This document shows, piece by piece, positions 5,581 to 11,323 of a DNA stretch of 11,323 bases. Each line of letters opens with the position of its first letter. The stretch's first letter is position 1. Origin of the DNA: Halovenus sp. (GTDB lineage: Archaea > Halobacteriota > Halobacteria > Halobacteriales > Haloarculaceae); NCBI GenBank assembly GCA_028274925.1, contig JAQCNR010000083.1, positions 1 to 11,323 on the forward strand. The letters are read 5' to 3'. Both the position numbers and the translations under genes were made by a program. A model generated the notes under the pieces. That model was given only the letters and a program-made list of their open reading frames with translations, was not told the origin of the DNA and did no database searches.

Positions 5581-5988
5581 ATGGGGATTGCTAACATTGA
5601 CCTGACAGAGGAGGAACAGCACGCACTTCACGAACTACAACTCGGTGTCGAGAATCTCTACCGGGGATACGGGAACCTGCTCGAGTTCCACCACGCTATC
5701 GGTCGGGGGATGGACCACCTCCACGACGCCGAAGCAATACTCAGGGCGGCCGGACACGAGGACCGAGCCAACACGCTCCGCGATGACGTGTTACCGATCG
5801 GTGTCTTTGGGGACAAGTGGTCCTACGAGATTGTCGAGTCGTTCAGGCGAGAGTTTCTGAACGAGGTGAGTGGATTCGAACAGGCCGTTCGAGATGACCT
5901 CGCAGATGGACGAGAGCACATCACGGAACGCAGACAACAGCAAGGCTGGCGAGAACGGGCCACCCACCGAGACGAGGACGAACGGTAA
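5581..5988 (+). CDS. Conserved-looking haloarchaeal hypothetical protein, helical
   Basis: A 135-residue acidic protein without signal peptide or membrane segment, predicted to be mostly helical. It has a central segment YRGYGNLLEFHHAIGRGMDHLHDAEAILRAAGH (residues 24-56) and a charged Arg/Glu-rich tail (GREHITERRQQQGWRERATHRDEDER). The His-rich helix (H36-H37, H45, H47) might bind a metal or a partner, but nothing proves it. I do not recognise a named family, though it has the look of small conserved haloarchaeal proteins. A well-placed TATA box 23-29 nt upstream and no Shine-Dalgarno sequence indicate a leaderless monocistronic mRNA. The next gene begins 232 bp later. Confidence 0.7.
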   Translation: MGIANIDLTEEEQHALHELQLGVENLYRGYGNLLEFHHAIGRGMDHLHDAEAILRAAGHEDRANTLRDDVLPIGVFGDKWSYEIVESFRREFLNEVSGFEQAVRDDLADGREHITERRQQQGWRERATHRDEDER

Positions 5989-6220
5989 GCCGAGCGGAGC
6001 TGGCTGAATCGCTGCAGCAGTGCCTCTGTTTGCATTCACTCGCCCGGCCAACTGACAACAGCACCCCCGGCGAGCAGTATGTCTGCAGCGTTGTCCCTGC
6101 GCAGTATTCGGCGTAATACAGATTTATTGACAAAACCTTTACTCTCCGGGCGTTGCTCACCGGAGGTATGGGACGACTGGGTGGTGTGGATGACACGCGA
6201 ATAGCGAGGGGTGAGCGGCA
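5989..6220 (+). promoter_or_regulatory. Intergenic region with promoter and leader of the GIDE-like gene
   Basis: TTTATTG at 6123-6129 is a candidate TATA box for the downstream gene. A hairpin CTCCGG (6144-6149)/CCGGAG (6160-6165) follows. An 18-codon ORF from ATG 6168 (right behind GGAGGT) ends with TGA 6222-6224, overlapping GTG 6221 of the next gene. AGGGGTGA at 6207-6214 is the likely ribosome binding site for that GTG. The leader peptide may be incidental. No gene is seen in 5989-6120. Confidence 0.45.
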
Positions 6221-7054
6221 GTGACTAACGGACTCGCGTTGGATGGTGTTCTCATCGGCGGCGTGATGTCTCTGCTCGGTGCTGGCCTGCTCCTCGCCGG
6301 ACTGGGCAAACTCCGGACTGGTCTGTCGCTGTACCGGACCGACACGACGCCGTTGCGCGAAGTTCCACAGGCCGACGGACCGGTCGAATTCGACGGGGCT
6401 GCCGTTGCCTCGGCAGAGGCGGGCGCGTTTACAGCACCGTTTTCGGGCGAAGAAGCACTACTCTGTCAACTCTGGGTCGAGAAAGCCTCGACACACTACA
6501 CCGACGACGAGGAGGGACTGGACGTGGACGTCTCGAACAGTCCCGTCGACGGCACCCCGGAGACGACGTGGGGATTGGCTGAGACAGACGAGATTCGCCG
6601 GGAGTTCGTCATCAGCGACGGCGGCCGGGTGGCCGTCGACCCGACGGACGCTGACCTCGATATCACCGGCCACATGGGCGAACAGGTCCACAAGATTGGT
6701 CGCGGAGAGTGCCTCTCCGAGGACGTTCGAGACCGGTTGGCCGAACTCGACGGTGACGATTTCGATGGCTCACTCGAGCGGTGGGACGACGAGGAAAGCG
6801 CCGTCAAGTATCGCGAGGAACGACTCGAACCGAACGATACCGTCCACGTCAGCAACGCAGTCGTGCAAGATACTCCCGAGGAGTGGGGCAGTGGTATCGA
6901 AGCGACCGTCGGCGGTGAGGAGGTGCTGCTCAGTCGTGGGACCGAATCCGAGGTCATTCGTCGCAATCTCATCCAGTTCGTGACCGGCACAGTTGTCGGC
7001 CTCGGACTGCTTGGGCTGGGGGTGCGGTCGCTGCGACTTGCACTCGGGGGCTGA
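6221..7054 (+). CDS. GIDE-like two-transmembrane protein
   Basis: A 277-residue membrane protein with one hydrophobic segment at each end: residues about 8-28 (GVLIGGVMSLLGAGLLLAGL) and about 248-274 (FVTGTVVGLGLLGLGVRSL). Between them is a soluble acidic domain starting PVEFDGAAVASAEAGAFTAPFSGEEALLCQL. The layout (N-terminal TM, VxxxGxA...LxAPFSG...C-x-(L/Y)-W-V, C-terminal TM) resembles haloarchaeal members of the GIDE family (Pfam E3 ubiquitin-ligase-like). No RING finger is present, so ligase activity should not be assumed. GTG 6221 is fixed by an in-frame TGA at 6212-6214 and a GGGGTGA Shine-Dalgarno 6 nt upstream. It overlaps a short upstream ORF by 4 nt. Cellular role unknown; the soluble domain may face either side of the membrane. 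Confidence 0.72.
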   Translation: MTNGLALDGVLIGGVMSLLGAGLLLAGLGKLRTGLSLYRTDTTPLREVPQADGPVEFDGAAVASAEAGAFTAPFSGEEALLCQLWVEKASTHYTDDEEGLDVDVSNSPVDGTPETTWGLAETDEIRREFVISDGGRVAVDPTDADLDITGHMGEQVHKIGRGECLSEDVRDRLAELDGDDFDGSLERWDDEESAVKYREERLEPNDTVHVSNAVVQDTPEEWGSGIEATVGGEEVLLSRGTESEVIRRNLIQFVTGTVVGLGLLGLGVRSLRLALGG

Positions 7055-7073
7055 GGGTCAGGCGGGTCGAACC

Positions 7074-7229
7074 TACCAGCCGGCCGAGTCCGGGGTCCGG
7101 GTGCTCACAGCACAGTCGCACGTAGTCGGAGAGGTCGTGCTGGGTGACGAACTCTCAGTGGCTGTAGACCCCGTCGATAGAGACGCCGAAGATGTCCACG
7201 CCCGGGACGAACGAATCGGTTCGGCACAC
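7074..7229 (-). pseudogene. Possible peroxiredoxin-like remnant with in-frame TGA
   Basis: Minus-strand translation gives DSFVPGVDIFGVSIDGVYSH*EFVTQHDL. The GVDIFGVSIDGVYSH-x-EF...QHDL pattern resembles the strand after the active-site helix of AhpC/TSA or Bcp-type peroxiredoxins (compare V-x-G-(I/V)-S-x-D-x-x-x-S-H-x-x-F). The star is TGA at 7155-7157, where Arg (CGA) would fit, so one C-to-T change could explain it. The active-site Cys region and the C-terminal half are missing, and sequence after HDL does not look like the family. The piece is short, so this stays tentative. Confidence 0.4.
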
Positions 7230-7556
7230 TCACGCTGCCGCGTCCGCGGCGCTGTACTCGAAGATTTCGACCTCGTCGGTCTCGAACTGGATTGTTTCGA
7301 GTTCTCTGTCGGCCAGTTCCGGCAGCGCCTCGGCGAACTCCTGATAGACCGACGACTCCGTGTGTCGCTCTGCGGCGGCGCGGTCCTCGTACTGCTCGAA
7401 GAAGTGCAGCGTCTCCGGTTCTGTGAGGCTCTCTGTTGCCCGGTACCGGACGGTCCCCTCCTCCTCGCGGGAGTGGTTGACCAGATTCTCGACGAGTTCG
7501 AGTGCGCGCTCGCGCTGACCGGCCGCGAGCGAGAGGGTGGTCTGAATGACGAACAT
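7230..7556 (-). CDS. Antibiotic biosynthesis monooxygenase (ABM) domain protein, YgiN-like
   Basis: A 108-residue single-domain protein of the ABM/quinol monooxygenase fold (dimeric ferredoxin-like barrel). Relatives oxidise quinols or small aromatics without cofactor; the substrate here is unknown. The N-terminal strand MFVIQTTLSLAAGQRERALELVENL, then SREEEGTVRYRATESLTEP, LHFFEQYEDRAAAERHTES and YQEFAEALPEL are the usual strand-helix order, including the FFEQYEDRAAAERH motif. Start ATG 7556 begins directly with the first strand; an extension upstream to 7664 is unlikely because the added residues are Arg/Pro-rich and antisense to the kinase. No clear TATA box is seen upstream, where the DNA is also the 5' part of the truncated kinase frame, so its native promoter may have been lost. 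A peroxiredoxin-like remnant follows it, which would suit an oxidative-stress context. Confidence 0.85.
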   Translation of the reverse strand: MFVIQTTLSLAAGQRERALELVENLVNHSREEEGTVRYRATESLTEPETLHFFEQYEDRAAAERHTESSVYQEFAEALPELADRELETIQFETDEVEIFEYSAADAAA

Positions 7557-7603
7557 ATCCGGGATTTGTCGGGTCGTTCGGCCCGGACAGCTACGAGTAC
7601 GAG

Positions 7604-9622
7604 GTGTTCCGGGCGGGTGAACCGACAAAATACACGCCCGAGGCTGTCTCGGACGACAACTCACTGACCAGTGCTATCTTGCTCCCACTCGGCGAGTACG
7701 GGCTGATCGGGGTCGGTGGCACCGAGGAAATCGAATTCGACGAAACGGTCATCGACGTGACGCGGACGCTGGCTGAGCACACGACGACGGCGCTCGAACG
7801 GGTTGCGCGGACCCGGGAACTCCGCGAGGAGCGCGCACTCACCGAGAGTATCTTCGCCGCACTGCCCGACGTGTTCTACGCCTTCGACGAACACGGCAAC
7901 TTCTTCCGGTGGAACGACCGCTTCTCGCAGGTCACCGGCTACAGCGACGAGGAGATTGCCGAGATGCACCCGGCAGAGTTTTTCGCTCCCGACGAACAGG
8001 CGACAATCTACGACGCTATCGCCGAAGTGTTCGAGGAGGACACCACGGTCACTGTCGAGGCTCACTTTGCAACCAAGGGCGGCGAGACGATTCCCTACGA
8101 GTTCACCGGCGCGAAACTGACCGACGACGCGGGCGAGTCGCTGGGACTGGTCGGTATCGGTCGGGATATCTCCGAACGCAAACAGCGCCAGCGCCGCTTC
8201 GAGGCCGTGTTCAACAACACCTACCAGTTCACGGGGCTGATGGAACCCGACGGGACGCTCATCGAAGCCAACGACACCGCACTGGAGTTCGGTGGGATCG
8301 AGGCCGACGATGTTATGGGCTCGAAGGTGTGGGAGGCGCCGTGGTTCCAGCATTCTCCAGCAGTCCGCGAAGAGGTCACAGACGCGGTCGAACGGGCTGC
8401 AGACGGTGAGTTCGTTCGGACCGAGATGTCTATCCGCGGGGCTGACCGCGAGGCGTTCATCGACTTCTCTGTGCGGCCGGTCACCGACGAGAACGGCGAG
8501 ATTACGCTGCTCATCCCTGAAGGCCGAGATATTACCGAACTGAAAGGACGCGAGCGCGAACTGCGCCGCGAGCGCGACCATATCCGCCGAACTGAGGCAC
8601 AGGCCGATGTCGGGGGGTGGGAACTCGACCTCTCGACGGAAACGATCTACTGGACCGACGGCCTGCGTGACCTCTACGACGTCTCGTCGTCTTTCGAGCC
8701 ATCCTACGACGAGAGTCTTAGCTGGTTTCATCCCGAGAACCGCGAGACGGTTCGCGACGCCATCGACGCTTGCCGGACGAACGGGACGCCGTTCGACCTC
8801 GAAACCCGGATTGTCACTGCTGCTGGTCGGACCCGCTGGATTCGAATGGAAGGCGAGCGTGTCGAGGAGCAAGACACCCAGAAACTCCGCGGTGCGGTCC
8901 GGGATATCACCGAGCGCAAAGAGCGCGAACAGCGCCTGATGGTGTTCAACCGCGTCCTCCGGCACAATCTCCGGAACAAACTCACTGTGGTCGGCGGCTA
9001 CGCGGACCACCTCGAATCGCAACTGGAGACGCTGGCTCACTCCGACGACACTGCCTTTGAGGAGTTCTCCGTCGACGAAGCACTACGGAGCGTCCGCGAG
9101 ATTCGGGCTGGCTCGGACGACCTGAGCAGTATCAGCCAGAAAGTTCGACAGTTCGGCGCAATCACACAGGAAGTCGACGTTACGGACACTGTTGCTGTTA
9201 GCGACATTCTGACCGACCTCGGCGAAGAGTACACCGCTGCCTATTCCAGCGCCACAATCGACCTCACTGTCGAGGACGTTCATCTCAGGGGTAACGCCGA
9301 GTTTCTCGAACTCGTTGTCGGTGAACTCGTCGAAAATGCAATCGAACACAACGACACTGCCACCCCACGTGTCGACCTCACCGTGACCGCTGACGGCGAT
9401 GACCGCGTCCAGGTCTGTGTCGCCGATGACGGCCCAGGCATCCCCGACATGGAACGGGAAGTGCTCCGGGAAGGCCAAGAAGGCTCGCTGTTACACGGCA
9501 GCGGCATCGGCCTGTGGACTATCCACTGGCTCGTGACCCGTGTCGGCGGCAACGTCTCGATTGCCGACAACGACCCACGGGGAACAGTCGTGACGCTCAG
9601 TATTCCGCGAGCGGACGCCTGA
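7604..9622 (+). CDS. Multi-PAS sensor histidine kinase, 5'-truncated GAF domain
   Basis: Soluble sensor kinase, 672 residues from GTG 7604. In order: the C-terminal half of a GAF domain (about 1-70), three PAS domains (about 78-190, 196-312 and 326-438; first and third end in RDISERK/RDITERK, the second in RDITELK), a phosphoacceptor helix with H454 in RHNLRNKL, and a HATPase domain with N box N578 (LVENAIEHND), G1 box D608-D-G-P-G and G2 box GSGIGLW. No transmembrane segment, so it should sense cytoplasmic signals. No response regulator gene adjoins it. GAF-like sequence (FGPDSYEYEVFRAGEPTKY) continues in frame upstream of GTG 7604 to about 7571, but the frame closes at TGA 7547-7549 without another usable start. 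The N-terminus was therefore lost, probably with its promoter. It may be silent or produce a shortened kinase. It ends 4 bp from the convergent lipoprotein gene. Confidence 0.88.
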   Translation: MFRAGEPTKYTPEAVSDDNSLTSAILLPLGEYGLIGVGGTEEIEFDETVIDVTRTLAEHTTTALERVARTRELREERALTESIFAALPDVFYAFDEHGNFFRWNDRFSQVTGYSDEEIAEMHPAEFFAPDEQATIYDAIAEVFEEDTTVTVEAHFATKGGETIPYEFTGAKLTDDAGESLGLVGIGRDISERKQRQRRFEAVFNNTYQFTGLMEPDGTLIEANDTALEFGGIEADDVMGSKVWEAPWFQHSPAVREEVTDAVERAADGEFVRTEMSIRGADREAFIDFSVRPVTDENGEITLLIPEGRDITELKGRERELRRERDHIRRTEAQADVGGWELDLSTETIYWTDGLRDLYDVSSSFEPSYDESLSWFHPENRETVRDAIDACRTNGTPFDLETRIVTAAGRTRWIRMEGERVEEQDTQKLRGAVRDITERKEREQRLMVFNRVLRHNLRNKLTVVGGYADHLESQLETLAHSDDTAFEEFSVDEALRSVREIRAGSDDLSSISQKVRQFGAITQEVDVTDTVAVSDILTDLGEEYTAAYSSATIDLTVEDVHLRGNAEFLELVVGELVENAIEHNDTATPRVDLTVTADGDDRVQVCVADDGPGIPDMEREVLREGQEGSLLHGSGIGLWTIHWLVTRVGGNVSIADNDPRGTVVTLSIPRADA

Positions 9623-9626
9623 GTTG

Positions 9627-10937
9627 TTAGACACCAGCAGGGTGTCTCGTTGCGCTCGGGAGTTCGATACGGGCTGACTGCTGTGCTCGTTCTCCCACGG
9701 TAATCTCCAGAGCTGTACCACTACCCTTAACGGTAATTAGCTCACGACGCCCTGAGTTACCAGTCAACATGACAACAGTGTGGCCGCTAAGAAGCCGGAC
9801 GCCGACGTTTTCGGCCCGGCTATCCGTTCGAATAGCGAGTGTCTCGTTGAGCGCGGTGGCAAACTCTCGTGCGTCCGTGGCCGACTGCCAGTGTGTCGCC
9901 CAGGCGTACTGCGCACCACTCTCTCCCTTGAAGGTAACGAGCTGGTCACCCGCGTATCCCGCTGCTGCGCTCTCTGCGCGGTCGACGTCGAGGTGTGCGC
10001 CGATACTCAGATGGATGAACATCTCACCGGCGCGCTGTCGCTCCTCGACCTCCCAGCCACTCCGGCGGACCGTGGTGGTGATGTTCAGCGGTGTCGGCTC
10101 GAACTCAGTCTTGTTGGGATGGAGCAGTTCTGTCGTCGTTCGTGGTGGGGTTTCCTCGTAGATGTCGTTGAGGGCTGCTGGAGCGTCGACGGCAGCCCTG
10201 AAGTACTGCCCGCCGTGGTAATACGGCGCGAGCAAGAACACCTCGTCCGAGGGTGCTGTCCGGTATCGTCGCTCGTAGCGACTGACCTGACTCCGCTCGC
10301 TCCCGACGCTTGCCGCGTAGGCATCTGCAGTGTACACCGCGCCACCTTCGGTTAGCGAGCGAGACAGTAGTCGGCGCTCTATCGACCCGCGTTCGGCCGG
10401 GAGTTCGCGCGTCCAGTCCGGCCGGTCCCAGCGCTCCGCTGCCTGAATCGTGTGCGCGAACTCGTGCACCAACACCAGCGTGAGGCTCGCGTCTGTCTGT
10501 CGCTCGCTGCGATTCATCGTGGCGAACGTCTCGTTTATTCTGACGGACTCCGAGCCGAGAGCTACGCCCAGCACTGACCCGTCGACCGTGTCTTTCTCTG
10601 GGTCCGTCAGGCCCAGATACGCGAAAATTGGCTGTTGGCCCGCAGCTATCTGATAGTCGAACTCACGGAGCGTTATCTCTGGACTCGGCGCGTCTGACCC
10701 CAGCAGGTGTGCCGTCTGGTTGTAGACGCGGTCCTCGGACAGTGTGGCCCACGTTTCGGCGAGTGGGTCGCTGGTCGTCTCGTTGGTCGACTGATTCACG
10801 ACGCCAGAGTCGACGACGGAGGCGTTGTCGGCTTGCTGTGGTCCTGCGCTGTCTTCCGGTGTCGGCAGCGAACAGCCGGCGAGGCCGACCACGAGCAGCA
10901 CAACCGCAAGCACAATAGCACCCCGACGCCGGTTCAT
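9627..10937 (-). CDS. Lipoprotein with HExxH metalloprotease-like domain
   Basis: A 436-residue exported lipoprotein. The signal peptide MNRRRGAIVLAVVLLVVGLAGC has a basic start, a hydrophobic core and lipobox LAGC with C22 as the lipidation site. A Ser/Thr/Asn-rich linker follows, usual for haloarchaeal surface proteins. A zincin signature lies at H158-E-F-A-H162 (LVHEFAHTIQAAERW), with a probable third ligand E197 in SLTEGGAVYTADAY. This spacing suggests a gluzincin-type peptidase acting outside the membrane; the family is not recognised by name and the substrate is unknown. The C-terminal part has a beta-rich repeat-like region (GDQLVTFKGESGAQYAWATHWQSATDAREFATAL). ATG 10937 is the natural start because the signal peptide begins there. 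It lies 28 bp after the SDR stop on the same strand; a GATTAAG about 28 nt upstream may be a weak TATA box within the end of that gene. Confidence 0.82.
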   Translation of the reverse strand: MNRRRGAIVLAVVLLVVGLAGCSLPTPEDSAGPQQADNASVVDSGVVNQSTNETTSDPLAETWATLSEDRVYNQTAHLLGSDAPSPEITLREFDYQIAAGQQPIFAYLGLTDPEKDTVDGSVLGVALGSESVRINETFATMNRSERQTDASLTLVLVHEFAHTIQAAERWDRPDWTRELPAERGSIERRLLSRSLTEGGAVYTADAYAASVGSERSQVSRYERRYRTAPSDEVFLLAPYYHGGQYFRAAVDAPAALNDIYEETPPRTTTELLHPNKTEFEPTPLNITTTVRRSGWEVEERQRAGEMFIHLSIGAHLDVDRAESAAAGYAGDQLVTFKGESGAQYAWATHWQSATDAREFATALNETLAIRTDSRAENVGVRLLSGHTVVMLTGNSGRRELITVKGSGTALEITVGERAQQSARIELPSATRHPAGV

Positions 10938-10965
10938 ACTGGTGAACAGGTCTGCACGGGCTTAA

Positions 10966-11323
10966 TCACTGCGCGGTCCAGCCCCCGCCGACGGTCAGAC
11001 AGCTTCGGGTCACGTACGAACTCGCGTCCGAGGCGAGGAACACGGCTGGCCCGGCCATCTCCGCCGGCGCGGCGAAGCGATTGAGGGGTGTTCGGTCGAG
11101 CAACGACTCTCTGATCGACTCGTTTTCCAGTGCTTCCTCCACAAACTCAGTCTCGACGTAGCCGGGCGCGATTGCGTTGACACGGACATCCGGTGCCCAG
11201 TCGAGTGCCATGCTCTTCGTTATCCCGACGAGACCGTGTTTCGAGGCGACGTAGGGGTGCTGGCGAGGGAGTCCGACCAGTCCGCCGACGCTCGCGATGT
11301 TGATAACCGACCCCTCGCCGTCC
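10966..11323 (-). CDS. Short-chain dehydrogenase/reductase, partial (N-terminus beyond right edge)
   Basis: The last 118 residues of a classical SDR oxidoreductase (NAD(P)-dependent; substrate unknown). Visible are the catalytic Ser strand GSVINIASVGG, the active-site pair in PYVASKHGLVGITKS (Tyr and Lys spaced YxxxK), the VRVNAIAPGYVETEF loop, TPLNRFAAPAEMAGPAVFLASDASSYVT, and the C-terminal VGGGWTAQ. All are typical of the FabG-like group and of normal length. The usual TG of the SS-Y-V-TG motif reads T-R here (YVTRSCLTVGGG), a small deviation. The Rossmann glycine motif and start lie beyond position 11323. It stops 28 bp before the lipoprotein start on the same strand, so the two may share a transcript. 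Confidence 0.93.
   Translation of the reverse strand, partial: DGEGSVINIASVGGLVGLPRQHPYVASKHGLVGITKSMALDWAPDVRVNAIAPGYVETEFVEEALENESIRESLLDRTPLNRFAAPAEMAGPAVFLASDASSYVTRSCLTVGGGWTAQ

Noticed and set aside
7661..9040. Long minus-strand open frame (459 codons) opposite the histidine kinase
   Set aside because: It lies fully within the PAS-kinase coding sequence and mirrors its repeated PAS pattern without a domain of its own.
9600..9640. Shared terminator between the convergent kinase and lipoprotein genes
   Set aside because: The stops are 4 bp apart and no hairpin or T-run is evident there.

Overview
The window is haloarchaeal (class Halobacteria). It has high-GC coding DNA with acidic proteins (Asp/Glu-rich), a histidine kinase of the haloarchaeal PAS/GAF type with an RHNLRNKL H-box, a lipobox lipoprotein, an integrase of the haloarchaeal type with a Cys-rich insert, and AT-rich TATA-like promoters ahead of several genes. 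No rRNA gene, complete tRNA gene or CRISPR array is visible. The species cannot be fixed from the sequence.

The left part (about 1-4276) is a plastic, mobile-element-derived region. A tyrosine recombinase runs off the left edge on the minus strand. Behind its start is about 330 bp of palindrome-rich DNA carrying pieces that match the 3' end of haloarchaeal tRNA-Phe as I remember it. This looks like attachment-site scarring. Next come a stand-alone RNase HI (plus strand), an AT-richer non-coding stretch, a protein with a GYPxCC motif resembling DUF483 (plus strand), and then a second, degenerate integrase N-terminus on the minus strand. That integrase piece runs in frame into the C-terminal part of a class I SAM methyltransferase. 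It has lost its start codon, carries an in-frame TAG, and is preceded by the same type of palindromic leader as the first integrase.

The right part (4277-11323) looks more like ordinary chromosome but shows several truncations. It holds an extended-SDR NAD-dependent epimerase (minus), a 3' remnant of a nucleoside/simple-sugar-type ABC permease (minus), a possible small divergent ORF, and a small helical haloarchaeal protein (plus). These are followed by a two-TM GIDE-like membrane protein (plus), a peroxiredoxin-like remnant (minus), an ABM-type monooxygenase (minus), and a multi-PAS histidine kinase whose GAF domain is cut at the 5' end (plus). Last are a convergent secreted metalloprotease-like lipoprotein (minus) and the C-terminal half of a classical SDR (minus) running off the right edge.

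The genes do not form one pathway. The coherent story is repeated integration and deletion: two related integrase modules, tRNA-derived scars, and at least four gene fragments (methyltransferase, permease, peroxiredoxin, 5'-truncated kinase). I found no convincing new defence or biosynthetic system. The most notable points are the integrase-methyltransferase chimera and the palindromic, tRNA-Phe-like leader shared by the two integrases.
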